Source: Promethearchaeota archaeon (GTDB lineage Archaea > Asgardarchaeota > Lokiarchaeia > Sigyniarchaeales > SOKP01). Taken from it: a stretch of DNA of 64,000 nt. Shown here in pieces: positions 36,894-46,617 of this stretch. Below the pieces are notes generated by a model, which saw only the letters and a list, made by a program, of their open reading frames with translations, made no database searches and was not told the origin of the DNA. Numbering within the stretch: position 1 is the stretch's first letter; the number at the start of each line of letters is the position of its first letter. The stretch covers positions 251,982-315,981 of the forward strand of contig JAEOUA010000006.1 of the NCBI GenBank assembly GCA_016839555.1, written 5' to 3'. A program made the position numbers and the translations under genes.

Positions 36894-37652
36894 ATGATAA
36901 ATCTTGAGAAAAAAATAGAACAATTTGCTCAGGTAATACAAGAGGCAGATAATATTGTAGCGTTAACGGGCGCAGGGATGAGTACTGAGTCTGGAATTCC
37001 CGATTTTCGCTCTCCTGGCACTGGTTTATGGATCAAGGTGGATCCTGACGAAATCGCCAGTATTCATTCATTTGTTGCAAATCCCGGCAGAAATATAAGC
37101 TTTTTATTAGATTTGGGAATGAAAATTTTCAGAGCGAAACCTAACAAAGGCCATAAGGCACTTACCAAACTTCAAAAAATGGGGAAACTTAAGGGTGTAA
37201 TGACACAAAACATAGATGGCTTACATCAGCGAGCCCATACTGAAAATGTTATTGAATTACATGGGACTGCAAATGAGGCAAAATGTATGCGATGTAATGA
37301 AGTTTACCCAATAACGGAATTTGTAAATCAATTCTTAGCGGGAGAAACTCAACCTTCGTGTAAAAAATGTAATGGCTTGTTAAAGCCCAATGCGATATTC
37401 TTTGGAGAACCATTAGAAAATGAGGTCCTTCGTAAAGCAGATGAGTTGGTCGGCAATTGTGATTTATTAATTGTGTTAGGTTCTTCCTTATTGGTGTATC
37501 CAGTTGCGTTTTATCCTCAGCGAGCAATCGCCTGTGGAGCTAAATTAGGGATCATTAATATACAAGAAACTCCAATGGATCTGCAAGCAGATATAGTAAT
37601 TCAAGAGAAAATTGGGGAAGTACTCCCAAAAATAGTTGATCTTGTGGAATAG
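36894..37652 (+). CDS. cobB: Sir2-family NAD-dependent protein deacylase (sirtuin)
   Basis: Removes acyl groups from lysines using NAD. The Rossmann part carries LTGAGMSTESGIPDFRSP near residue 30, then TQNIDGLHQRA and the catalytic His in IELHGTANEAKC. The structural zinc is held by two Cys pairs (CMRC, then CKKC 20 residues later). The closing LGSSLLVYPVA is also present. I place the start at ATG 36894 with GTGA five bases upstream; the GTG at 36885 would add three residues. In archaea sirtuins act on chromatin proteins such as Alba. It is 90 bases ahead of an Lrp-type regulator. Confidence 0.95.
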   Translation: MINLEKKIEQFAQVIQEADNIVALTGAGMSTESGIPDFRSPGTGLWIKVDPDEIASIHSFVANPGRNISFLLDLGMKIFRAKPNKGHKALTKLQKMGKLKGVMTQNIDGLHQRAHTENVIELHGTANEAKCMRCNEVYPITEFVNQFLAGETQPSCKKCNGLLKPNAIFFGEPLENEVLRKADELVGNCDLLIVLGSSLLVYPVAFYPQRAIACGAKLGIINIQETPMDLQADIVIQEKIGEVLPKIVDLVE

Positions 37653-37742
37653 ATAAATAAAAAAAAGTTGATCAAAAACTTATAAAATATAAATGCATAA
37701 AAACATTTATGAATATAATAAGTGTAAAAAGTGAGATAGTAT

Positions 37743-38285
37743 ATGCTTAGTGAAAAATTACAATTAGATGATATTGATAAAAAAATTATCTCTTTAGTAC
37801 AGGATAATCCCGAGTTAACACATACAGAAATCGCCGAGAAAGTGAACCGTTCGCAACCCACAATTGGTATGAGAATTAAGAAGCTAGAACAGAGTGGTAT
37901 TCTACACTTTCAACCGGGAATAAATTTCAAAAACGTGAATATTTATTTGGCAACAGTTGAAATTAAGACCAGAAACCCGGAAGAGATTATGGAAATGGCC
38001 CGATATTGTCCTTTTATGCTTAATGCGTTTAGGTTGAGCGGCGAGCATAATATATGTATTCTTCTTGCTAGTTCCCAGCTTGAAAAACTCGATAATATCA
38101 TAAATTACCATTTCAGGAATAAAGAAGACGTACAGAGTGTATCTATGGAAATCGTTACTGAAATTGCAAAAGATTTTGTACTTCCCATTGATTTTGACTT
38201 AGAAAATCATGATCCTACGCTTGAAGATGGCTGCGGTCCGATGTGCAAGTGGAAAAAGGCACAGAAGAATAAATCCAAAAAATAA
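37743..38285 (+). CDS. Lrp/AsnC-family regulator with C-terminal CGPxC motif
   Basis: 180 residues: N-terminal helix-turn-helix (DDIDKKIISLVQDNPELTH to QPTIGMRIKKLEQSG, about 8-55) and a C-terminal alpha/beta RAM-like domain. An unusual tail, EDGCGPMCKWKKAQK, carries a CGPMC motif that a second family member in this window also has (gene 40473-41078). The Cys pair may bind a metal or sense redox state. It is one of three paralogues within 5 kb. Targets unknown. GTGA lies eight bases before the ATG. Confidence 0.87.
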   Translation: MLSEKLQLDDIDKKIISLVQDNPELTHTEIAEKVNRSQPTIGMRIKKLEQSGILHFQPGINFKNVNIYLATVEIKTRNPEEIMEMARYCPFMLNAFRLSGEHNICILLASSQLEKLDNIINYHFRNKEDVQSVSMEIVTEIAKDFVLPIDFDLENHDPTLEDGCGPMCKWKKAQKNKSKK

Positions 38286-38505
38286 TTATCTTTTCAAAAT
38301 TTAGTTTGAAAAGCACTGCTTTTCTTTATTTAAATTATTAATAAATTTGAAAATAAGAGATAATTCAATTTTTAAATTCTAGCATAAGCTCATATATTGA
38401 ATATCTTTTTTTAAGAAAAAGAAATATAAGAAGAGTATAAAATAAAAAAAAGTGAAAGACATTTTATTTCAAGAAATCTTGAATATAATCTTAATTAATT
38501 TCAAA

Positions 38506-40209
38506 TTAATTATAGATAAATCTCTTTCTTTTATTTAGATATAAAATCGCAATAATTGTGCTCACTGCTATTGGTAAGATGATCAGTGGAGGATATACTG
38601 GAATTTGCTCTCCTTCAGGTGAAGGTAAAAATAATAATGCTAATGGCATCTGTAGAGTTAGTGCAGACTCTCCAAAAATCAAGTAAGATTGACCAGCATC
38701 TACACCTGCAATATTATCATCTCTATATGCTCCAATTAGTAAATCATCATAACCATCCCCATTCACATCACCCGCTCCTGCTAATGTCTGTCCCGAATAG
38801 TCATATGAAGTCTCACCTATAAAAGAAGCACCAGCATTTTCTAAGTTCACATCCATTAACCATCCCGTCTTTTGTCCAAAAATCAAATAGGTTTTCCCTA
38901 TATCAACATCTGAACTGTGATTATATCTATATGCTCCTATGAGAAAATCTCCATACCCATCACCATCCACATCGCCAGCTCCTGCGACGGCATTTCCTGA
39001 ATAATCTCCTTCATCCTCTCCTATGAAAGAGGCATTTGCTTGCGAACAGTTCATCCCCGATGACCAACTATTTGTATCGTTACCAAAGAAAAGATATGTC
39101 TTTCCTTCCTTATCAATACTTGCCTCATATTGAGGAGCGCCTATGATAAAATCATCATAGTTATCCCCATTCACATCTCCCACACCTGCCACAGCATACC
39201 CAGACCTTATACTAAAAATTTCACCTTCAAAAGAAGCATTTGCTTCCGAACAACTCATTCCAGTTGACCATATTGTTTCATTAGTGCCAAAAAAAAGATA
39301 TGTTTTACCTGCTGCGCTACCCCCATCATCATTTTCAGGAGCTCCGATGAGAAAATCATCATATCCATCTCTGTTTATATCACCAGCTCCTGCTATTGAA
39401 TGTCCCGAGACATCGCCTGCTGCTTCACCTATAAAAGAAGCGTTTGCTTCCGAACAACTTATCCCCGATGACCAACTATTTGTATCGTTACCAAAGAAAA
39501 GATATGTTTTTCCCGCATTATTAGTACTAGCATTATAAGCGCCTATAAGGAAATCATCATATCCATCCCCATTCACATCCCCTGCTCCCGCCACGGATGA
39601 TCCCGCATGATCACCATTTGCTTCTCCTAAGAACGATGCATTTGCATTTGCTAGATTAATATCTTTTCCCCAGCCATAATCTCGCCCGAATATTAAATAT
39701 ACTTTTCCTGGTTTGTTGAAGTCATCTCCTCCAGAAGCTCCTATAAGAAAGTCATCATATCCATCTTTATTTACATCACCCGCTCCTGCCACCGCACATC
39801 CAGCATAATCATCTTCACTCTCTCCTATAAAGGATGCATTTGCTTTGGAACAGCTCATTCCTGTTGACCAACTATTTGTATTATTTCCGAAAAATAGATA
39901 GACTTTTCCTTCATTTCCACTACTTACATTATATTGAGAAGCTCCTATAAGAAAATCATCGATGTTGTCTCCATTCACATCTCCAATACCTGCTAAAGAA
40001 ACGCCAGCTAAGTCATACTCATTTTCACCAATGAAAGAAGCATCGGCATTTGCCAGATACGTATTTATTTGCAATGCTGAGATATTTATTTCTTTTCTCG
40101 TATTTATAAATAATTCAGGATTAGTCTGGTTTTCGATAAAGCTTCCTATACTAACAAGACCTGCTAATATGAGTATTAAAATTAATCCTGTTAAGTTTTT
40201 CATTTTCAT
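38506..40209 (-). CDS. Secreted FG-GAP repeat beta-propeller protein with C-terminal membrane anchor
   Basis: 567 residues. Residues 5-25 form a signal peptide, then seven FG-GAP/integrin-alpha-like repeats of about 64 residues follow, each with NASFIGE, a GAGDVNGDGYDDFLIGA calcium-binding blade motif and KTYLFFG. The last 25 residues are a membrane segment ending in KRKRFIYN, so the propeller should sit on the outer face. FG-GAP propellers bind calcium and often mediate adhesion or carbohydrate binding. Some blades are nearly identical at DNA level (see findings). ATG at 40209. Confidence 0.9.
   Translation of the reverse strand: MKMKNLTGLILILILAGLVSIGSFIENQTNPELFINTRKEINISALQINTYLANADASFIGENEYDLAGVSLAGIGDVNGDNIDDFLIGASQYNVSSGNEGKVYLFFGNNTNSWSTGMSCSKANASFIGESEDDYAGCAVAGAGDVNKDGYDDFLIGASGGDDFNKPGKVYLIFGRDYGWGKDINLANANASFLGEANGDHAGSSVAGAGDVNGDGYDDFLIGAYNASTNNAGKTYLFFGNDTNSWSSGISCSEANASFIGEAAGDVSGHSIAGAGDINRDGYDDFLIGAPENDDGGSAAGKTYLFFGTNETIWSTGMSCSEANASFEGEIFSIRSGYAVAGVGDVNGDNYDDFIIGAPQYEASIDKEGKTYLFFGNDTNSWSSGMNCSQANASFIGEDEGDYSGNAVAGAGDVDGDGYGDFLIGAYRYNHSSDVDIGKTYLIFGQKTGWLMDVNLENAGASFIGETSYDYSGQTLAGAGDVNGDGYDDLLIGAYRDDNIAGVDAGQSYLIFGESALTLQMPLALLFLPSPEGEQIPVYPPLIILPIAVSTIIAILYLNKRKRFIYN
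39029..39511. repeat. Near-identical DNA repeats inside the FG-GAP gene
   Basis: A stretch of about 50 bases running from ATCCCCGATGACCAACTATT to the AAAGATATGT end occurs at about 39053-39110 and again at about 39461-39513 with almost no change, although repeats of the same gene diverge elsewhere. This points to recent blade duplication or gene conversion within the propeller. Confidence 0.6.
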
Positions 40210-40472
40210 TATTTAAATAATTGTTTTAATTTTATATTTTAAAATTATAAAGAATTATTATAAAATCAAATAAAAGTTTGACTCTTTTATGAAATTCTAT
40301 TCAAAAAGCTTTTATTAATAGTTTAGATTAATTCTCATTTTTAATGAAATTTTTGAATTTAGAAAAGTTTAAAGAAAAAATTAAACTGGGTAAATAATTA
40401 CAATCTTTCTAAAAATATATAAAAATTATTTATATCACAGAATTTTGTTAAGAAAAACAAATATAAAAATAT

Positions 40473-41078
40473 TTAACTTTCTGGTCCTGGCTCTGATTCG
40501 GATTCTGGTTCTTCTTCTGTATCTATTTCGTCGAATTTAAACTTAGGCATATCGGTTTTCAAGTGGCAATTAGGTCCACAATATCTTCCATCAAAATTCT
40601 CAATTTGGAAGTCTACTGGCATAATAAAATCGTGAATACTCTCGATAAGAATATTTGTTTTTACAGAAAGCACATTCGGATCTCGTCGAAAGCATAAATC
40701 TACTAATTTTTCAATAGTTTGAAGATCGGTTGCTGCGATAAAACAGAGAAGATTATAATCGCCAGAGATTTTAAATGCATGGTTAATAAAGGGACAATCT
40801 TTTATTTTTTCGACAATATCTTCTACGTCCTTAGTGGATGCATATACTATTGCGGTTTTTATGTCCACTTTTTTAATATTAAATCCAACTTGCTTTTTTA
40901 AAAGATGTTTTCTCTCTAATTTAATGATTCGAGCGCCTACCGCGGGCTGGCTCTTATCTATTTCTTCAGCAATTTTGCTGTGGGTAATATCGGGATTTTC
41001 TTCAATTAATTCGATGATTTTTTTATCATCTTCATCGATACCTAACAATTGATTGAAAGTTTTTTTTTTCATATCCAT
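40473..41078 (-). CDS. Lrp/AsnC-family regulator with CGPxC motif and acidic tail
   Basis: 201 residues. The helix-turn-helix spans about residues 15-60 (DDKKIIELIEENPDITH to QPAVGARIIKLERK), followed by a ligand-binding-like domain. After the core come GRYCGPNCHLK (CGPNC, as in gene 37743-38285) and then a Glu/Ser/Pro-rich acidic tail of about 25 residues (ESESEPGPES end). It is very similar to the neighbour at 41460-42011 across the first 160 residues, so a local duplication is likely. The start ATG is within a short Met/Lys leader. Confidence 0.87.
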   Translation of the reverse strand: MDMKKKTFNQLLGIDEDDKKIIELIEENPDITHSKIAEEIDKSQPAVGARIIKLERKHLLKKQVGFNIKKVDIKTAIVYASTKDVEDIVEKIKDCPFINHAFKISGDYNLLCFIAATDLQTIEKLVDLCFRRDPNVLSVKTNILIESIHDFIMPVDFQIENFDGRYCGPNCHLKTDMPKFKFDEIDTEEEPESESEPGPES

Positions 41079-41459
41079 TTTACAACAAGTTCTTATAGTT
41101 TAATAAAATTACCTATAATTTTTAAAAAATTTTGAAATAAAGTTATATTAAAATATTAGCGGTCTTCACATGATTGATTTTAATTTATAAATACTAAATA
41201 TATAACATATAAAAAAAAAACCTAAAAAAGTTTTAGAAATTAATTTGAACCTTTAAAAATAATTGGTAAGGAAAAAAAAATCTCCCTTTTTAATTTTTAA
41301 CGCTAATTTAGAAGTGTAGCTAATTGCTTATTAATTGCTGTATTCTTAATTTTTTATGGGAAATAAAGGAAAATAGTAAGAAACAAAATCATAAAATATG
41401 AAATCAACTAGTTTTTACCAGAATAAAACATTAAAAAATAATGGACGTAATATTTTTGA
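41079..41459. other. Intergenic region between two Lrp paralogues
   Basis: Contains poly-A and poly-T stretches and TATA-like elements (near 41190), probably the promoter for the gene ending at 40473. No hairpin, RNA gene or small coding frame is convincing. Confidence 0.35.
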
Positions 41460-42011
41460 TTAACTTTCTTCTTTAACAATTGATTTCATATCAACTAATT
41501 TTTCTCCAAATTGTTTAAAAGAATCCAAATCGATATTGTCATTAAAATAAATAGGAATCACAAAATCATGAATACTTTCCATTAGAATTTCGGTTTCGAC
41601 TGCGGTTACGTTTGGGTCTTCTCTAAAATACACATCAACCACGCGTTCTATAGTTTTTAAATCGCTTGCTGAGATAATACAAAGAACGTTGAATTTCCCG
41701 GATATTTTAAATGCATAATTTATTAATTTCGTACTTTTGATTCTTTCAACAATTCCCTCTACATTTTTCGTTGAGATAAATACAAACGCGGTTTTAACAT
41801 CCACTTTTTTAACATTAAATCCAACTTGCTTTGTAAGAAGATTTTTTCTTTCCAATTTGATGATACGAGCACCCACTGCCGGCTGAGATTTGTCGATAAG
41901 TTCCGCGATTTCCCGATGTGTTATATCTGGATTTTGTTCTATCATTTCAATGATTCTTTTATCATCATCATCAATTTCTAATAATTCATTAAAATTTTTT
42001 TCCATAGACAT
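41460..42011 (-). CDS. Lrp/AsnC-family regulator without the CGPxC tail
   Basis: About 183 residues, closely similar to the preceding paralogue over the helix-turn-helix (DDKRIIEMIEQNPDITH to QPAVGARIIKLERK) and the C-terminal domain. The C-terminus differs: in place of CGPxC it ends DSFKQFGEKLVDMKSIVKEES. Three starts are possible (GTG 42017, ATG 42011, ATG 42005); I use the middle one, preceded by a GGGG-type site. Divergence of the tails in three paralogues suggests distinct sensing. Confidence 0.87.
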   Translation of the reverse strand: MSMEKNFNELLEIDDDDKRIIEMIEQNPDITHREIAELIDKSQPAVGARIIKLERKNLLTKQVGFNVKKVDVKTAFVFISTKNVEGIVERIKSTKLINYAFKISGKFNVLCIISASDLKTIERVVDVYFREDPNVTAVETEILMESIHDFVIPIYFNDNIDLDSFKQFGEKLVDMKSIVKEES

Positions 42012-42147
42012 CCCCACTTAGTTAAAAATCGGTAATCTCTAATATAGTTATTTTTAATAATTAAAAATGAATTTAAACAGAATAGAATTAAAAAATAATA
42101 TATTTTCCCTTAATTCTTTTATTTCATAAATTCGTCTATGTCAAATT

Positions 42148-43110
42148 TTAAAGGAGGCTCACAAAAATATTGACGATTATTATAATTATGGTAAAAGCAA
42201 TGACGCTTAATAAAAAATAAAGAGGTTTTCCTTTCTCTTTTTCTGGTAGGACTTCTCTTACAATAGTATAAAGAATAACACCTGATATAAATGAGAACAA
42301 GATATATAGAATTTCTAAATTTATTTGATAAAAAAAATCAAGAAACAAATCAAATCCCATTCCAATTAATACTGCTAAAGCTAATATCAATTTTTTGCTT
42401 TTGGTCTCTTCATAATCAACTTCAATATCTATATCAGTAAAGATCTTATATCTATTCAATAATCGCTTTGAAATAATTAATCTAAAAAACGCAAAAACAT
42501 AAAATAAGATTGCAGGGATTAAATCAATCAGTATTAGGTTATATAGGATAATTCCAATAAGAAAATGGTAAAAAAAGTCCGTAAAGAAGCGCAAATCTTT
42601 AAATTCTTCGTTTAGATGATCATGTATTCTTTTTTTTGAATTTGTTATTTCCTCTCTTATTGTTTTTCCTTGAGTATGTAATTCCTTTACCACTCTCGAT
42701 ATATCTCTTAATGCCTCTTCATCCATTTGTTCGTGAGAGAGTTCATCACTAAAAATATCTTCCATATGATCCTCAACTTCTTCTAAATTCATTTCCATTT
42801 CCATTAACTTTCTCACTTTTTGTTGTGCCTTAGATTCTACTCGCTGAAGAATTAGTTTTTCAGATACATGAATAAAGACAAATCCCACTAATACAAAAAA
42901 ATATTCAAAAAGCGTAAGATGGAGCGGATATTCTGGAAGTCTTACTGAGATCTCGGGAAGAACTATCAAAAAAAAATAGGTCACCGATATCCCAGCAATA
43001 ATAGAGACAGGAATTCGTGGTAATTTTTGCCCATAATAATCTATAATAAAAAAGGTAAAACCCAGTAAAAATGCAATAATCATTAAAAAGAACTGTTGGA
43101 CTGCTAACAT
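42148..43110 (-). CDS. ZIP-like membrane protein with large central coiled loop
   Basis: 320 residues with about eight membrane segments in two halves (1-95 and 180-320) separated by a charged helical loop (about 105-175; ESKAQQKVRKLMEME to REEITNSKKRIHDHL). Two Leu-Pro-Glu motifs, FLIVLPEI near residue 50 and ILYTIVREVLPEKEKG near 287, resemble ZIP-family helix ends, but the His residues that line ZIP metal sites are largely missing. A degenerate ZIP homologue or sensor is possible. ATG start; single gene. Confidence 0.5.
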   Translation of the reverse strand: MLAVQQFFLMIIAFLLGFTFFIIDYYGQKLPRIPVSIIAGISVTYFFLIVLPEISVRLPEYPLHLTLFEYFFVLVGFVFIHVSEKLILQRVESKAQQKVRKLMEMEMNLEEVEDHMEDIFSDELSHEQMDEEALRDISRVVKELHTQGKTIREEITNSKKRIHDHLNEEFKDLRFFTDFFYHFLIGIILYNLILIDLIPAILFYVFAFFRLIISKRLLNRYKIFTDIDIEVDYEETKSKKLILALAVLIGMGFDLFLDFFYQINLEILYILFSFISGVILYTIVREVLPEKEKGKPLYFLLSVIAFTIIIIIVNIFVSLL

Positions 43111-43297
43111 AATCTATTTTTTGAAGTGTTTTTTGATTTTAATAGGGTTTTATTCAAAAAATTAATAGGTTTTAAGCTATTAAAAATTTATGAAGTATTT
43201 AACATAATCAACTGATAATTTAATATTTAATTTTTATCCTTCATTATACTCATTAATAAGATATTGAAATTCTATCTTTTAATTAAGGAAAAAGTCT

Positions 43298-44206
43298 ATG
43301 ACTCAATTTCTAATAATTACATCAACTAAGGATGCTGCTTCGTTAAATATGAGAAATAAGTTTTTAGATTCTCCCCAATACAAATTTGAACATATTTCTG
43401 ACAAATGGGATAATAATATTCTCTATAAATTGACATCATTCACAGATTCAGATGAGGAAAAAGAACAATTTCTACATGATAATGAAATTTTTTTAGGATT
43501 AACAAACCAAAGATTAATTTTTTTAAATAAAGGTAGTTTTAATGAAACAGTAATTGATCCTGATATGATGATTTTTGCGTCTCGTCATGCTTCTAAGACG
43601 GGGCGTCCTTCATTTCTGGTTCATACCACAGGGAATTGGAGCGAAGATATTAGATACGGTGGAAATAAAAAAGAATTATCTGTTGGAAGCGCCTTGATGC
43701 TTAAGGCGGGATATCAATCTTTTTTAAAATATGCGGAAATGGAAGCAGTAAGTGATTTTTCAATAGATATGGAAGTTTCTCATCACGGTCCGACTAATTT
43801 AGAAAAACCCTTAATATTTATGGAATTAGGAAGTACTCTTAGCGAATGGCAGCATAACAGAGCAGGGATTATTGCTGCTAATGCTATTATTGAGACTACC
43901 CTTAGATATAAGCATTTGCAAAAAGAAGGATCCCAAAAAGTTGGTGTTGGATTTGGAGGGACTCATTATGCCCCTCAGTTTCAGAAGCTTATAAAAAAAG
44001 CAGATATCGCAATCTCTTATATATGTCCTAAGTATTATATTAGTGAGTTAAATAAGGATTTAATTACCCAGATGCTAAATAAGAATTTGGAAAAAGTGGA
44101 TTACTTCATTTTAGACTGGTCTGGTATTAATTCAAGTGATAAAAAGCATTTATTTCCCCTTTTAAAAGAATATGACCTTCCAATTAAAAAAATTAAGGAA
44201 TTTTAA
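43298..44206 (+). CDS. dtdA: D-aminoacyl-tRNA deacylase, archaeal/plant type
   Basis: Removes D-amino acids wrongly attached to tRNA. The 302 residues show the family's conserved blocks: SRHASKTGRPSFLVHTTGN, METSHHG-like MEVSHHGPT, FMELGSTLSEW and GFGGTHYAPQF. It is the DTD2/GEK1 family, found in archaea and plants, and not the bacterial DTD. Clean ATG; isolated gene, convergent with the next. alaS, another translation-fidelity gene, lies 4 kb away but is not in the same operon. Confidence 0.94.
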   Translation: MTQFLIITSTKDAASLNMRNKFLDSPQYKFEHISDKWDNNILYKLTSFTDSDEEKEQFLHDNEIFLGLTNQRLIFLNKGSFNETVIDPDMMIFASRHASKTGRPSFLVHTTGNWSEDIRYGGNKKELSVGSALMLKAGYQSFLKYAEMEAVSDFSIDMEVSHHGPTNLEKPLIFMELGSTLSEWQHNRAGIIAANAIIETTLRYKHLQKEGSQKVGVGFGGTHYAPQFQKLIKKADIAISYICPKYYISELNKDLITQMLNKNLEKVDYFILDWSGINSSDKKHLFPLLKEYDLPIKKIKEF

Positions 44207-44225
44207 GAGCTACTAAGAGAAAGAA

Positions 44226-45098
44226 TTATTTATTACCTTGTGCCACCATTTCAAAATATTTTATTAAATTGGTAAACACGTAATTTGCAGAAGTAAATCC
44301 TTGAGTAGATGAATGAGAGAGTATTTTGCTAAGAAATTCGTGATGGGGAATAATTTGAGATGGAGTTATGTTTAATTCTCTAATATTATAAAAACTTTGC
44401 CATAAACTTATAGGCCAGGTGATTAATTCGGCAAGAGTTTCATTAAATAATTTTTCTCCTTCTGGACTTAATTCTAATGTGGATTCTAATTTATATGAGA
44501 ATGTCTCATTTTCCTTAATTATTGAAATTAGACCATCTTTTTGAATCTCTTCCATGATTGAATGGATTTTTTCTAAAGATAAGGGTGTTTTTTTAAAGAT
44601 TTTATTCATATTTTTCAAAATATCCTCATCCGTTTTTACATTAAATTTTAGTAAGGTATAATTGCGAGCAATAATATTATATTTAAGGGGGATTGTTTCA
44701 TGATCCATCCTATTATATTGAATCAGATTCCCTAATATCTCTTTTGCTACAATATATTTAATTCTTAATTGATCTTCTTGGGAATAGCTCTTCTTAAAAA
44801 TTTTAGAGTTAAAATATTCATCGTAAAACGTTTCAAGTAGAGATTTAACAGCATAAAACCCATCAATAAATGCGTTAAAAACTGTTTTCAGAATTTTCAA
44901 TCGATATTCATTATCTTTCATAAACTTCTCTTTTTCAAAGGGAATTTCTCGGATTAGATGGGGTTTAGAATCAATTTGGCTAAAATTCTCCTCCCATTTT
45001 TGTCGAAAACGATATCTCTGGGTCTTTGCGATATGAGAAAGCCTTCCGATTAAATTAATTAAAAGGTCCAAGAATTGTTTTTCTGTAATTTCACTCAT
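44226..45098 (-). CDS. Hypothetical protein with predicted winged-helix segment
   Basis: About 290 residues, mainly helical. The middle (about 190-240; LSLEKIHSIMEEIQKDGLIS to YKLESTLELSPEGEKLFNE) reads like a winged helix-turn-helix of the ArsR/MarR kind. The rest is unrecognised helical sequence without Cys or membrane segments. Starts at 45113 (GTG), 45110 (ATG) and 45098 (ATG) are all possible; I use the last. Probably a regulator, but I cannot assign a family. Confidence 0.55.
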   Translation of the reverse strand: MSEITEKQFLDLLINLIGRLSHIAKTQRYRFRQKWEENFSQIDSKPHLIREIPFEKEKFMKDNEYRLKILKTVFNAFIDGFYAVKSLLETFYDEYFNSKIFKKSYSQEDQLRIKYIVAKEILGNLIQYNRMDHETIPLKYNIIARNYTLLKFNVKTDEDILKNMNKIFKKTPLSLEKIHSIMEEIQKDGLISIIKENETFSYKLESTLELSPEGEKLFNETLAELITWPISLWQSFYNIRELNITPSQIIPHHEFLSKILSHSSTQGFTSANYVFTNLIKYFEMVAQGNK

Positions 45099-45180
45099 GC
45101 TACCAACCATCACTATTAAATTAAAAAAGTATTATATTTGATAATTAATAATAAGTATGTCATATATTTTAGTAATTCTA

Positions 45181-46371
45181 TTAAAGAAAAAGATTATGCA
45201 TAACTTCTAAGACTTTACTTACTTGGGAATCATTAATTATCAAGGGAGGAAGTATTCTAATTATTGTTAGTCCGGCATTTAATAGGAAAACCTTCATTTC
45301 TTGTGCCTTTCTTATAAGATCTTTAACTTTAATACGATATTCCACACCAATCATTAATCCTTTCCCTCTGACCTCACGAATTAATCTTTCTTCTTCGGCG
45401 AGTTGGTGTAAATTAGAGAGTATTTTCTTACCTTGCCTTGCGGCATTTTCTACAAGTTTTTCTTCTTTTATTATATCTAATACTGCGTTAGCGGCAGCAC
45501 AGCCAAGCGGATTACCTCCGTATGTGGTATTATGTTCGCCAACCAACATTCTCTCAAATAATTCTTCCGATGATATCATTGCACCCATTGGAAACCCTCC
45601 TGCTATAGCTTTTGCTAAACACATCGCATCAGGAATGATGCCATAATGTTCAAATCCAAACATTTTCCCGGTTCTCCCAAACCCTGTTTGAACTTCATCC
45701 ACAACCAAAAGGATATCATTTTCAGTACATAATTCTCTTAATTCTTTAACAAAGTCATATGGAGCAGGATAAACTCCTGCTTCTCCTTGAACTAATTCTA
45801 TGAAAATGGCAATAGTATTTTTGTTAAGTAATTCTTTTACAGATTGTATATCCCCAAAAGATGCAAATTTAACGTTTTGAGTGAGCCAAGGAAGGAATGG
45901 TTTCCTATATTTCATATTATGGGTCATAGCTAATGATCCTAGCGTACGACCGTGAAATGCACGTTTAAAAGCGATTATTTCTGGTTTTTTTTTATCCCTA
46001 TTCGCGGCTAATGCTAATTTTATAGCGGCTTCAACGGCCTCTGTACCGCTATTTGAAAGGAAAGTCTGATTTAATGAGGGAGGTGTGATTTCTGCTAACC
46101 TTTTTAGAAGTTTATATCTCACATCAACTGGATAACTGGGCGAGATCATAACTAATTTTTCAAGCTGCTGTTTTACTGCTTCAATATACTTCGGGTGGCT
46201 GTGACCTATGTTGACAACCGCATGACCCGCCTCACAGTCAATGTATTCATTACCATTCTCATCATAGAGAAGTGCACCCTTTCCTCTTACTATCCTAACG
46301 TCTTTTTTTTGAAATAATTTTGAATGAAAATATTGTTCTGCAGAGATTAAATCAGGAAATTTTTTAGACAT
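45181..46371 (-). CDS. argD: Class III PLP aminotransferase (acetylornithine/LysJ type)
   Basis: 396 residues. Hallmarks are FLSNSGTEAVEAAIK, AFHGRTLGSLAMT, VVDEVQTGFGRTG and LAKAIAGGFPMGA with the PLP-binding Lys. The best fit is the acetylornithine / acetyl-lysine (LysJ) / succinyl-DAP group, transferring the terminal amine in Arg or Lys synthesis. No argBCD or lysW-type carrier genes are adjacent, so the exact substrate is undecided and a 4-aminobutyrate role is not excluded. ATG start; isolated on the minus strand. Confidence 0.85.
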   Translation of the reverse strand: MSKKFPDLISAEQYFHSKLFQKKDVRIVRGKGALLYDENGNEYIDCEAGHAVVNIGHSHPKYIEAVKQQLEKLVMISPSYPVDVRYKLLKRLAEITPPSLNQTFLSNSGTEAVEAAIKLALAANRDKKKPEIIAFKRAFHGRTLGSLAMTHNMKYRKPFLPWLTQNVKFASFGDIQSVKELLNKNTIAIFIELVQGEAGVYPAPYDFVKELRELCTENDILLVVDEVQTGFGRTGKMFGFEHYGIIPDAMCLAKAIAGGFPMGAMISSEELFERMLVGEHNTTYGGNPLGCAAANAVLDIIKEEKLVENAARQGKKILSNLHQLAEEERLIREVRGKGLMIGVEYRIKVKDLIRKAQEMKVFLLNAGLTIIRILPPLIINDSQVSKVLEVMHNLFL

Positions 46372-46617
46372 AATTTAAGTTCTTTAGTTAGTAAATTATT
46401 CATAGATATATAGTTAAAAGTTTTAAATTAATTAATTCTTATGAGTTCATATTGGAGCTCTTTATGATACTATAGATGGTAAATAATAAAATAAAGTAAT
46501 TAATAAAAAACTCTAAATATCAACCAAAGAGTCAAAAAGATATAATTTTTTATGTTTATTGTATTTATTCAACTAAAAAATATAAGTTAATTCAATTTTT
46601 AAGGGAGAGAGAAATTT

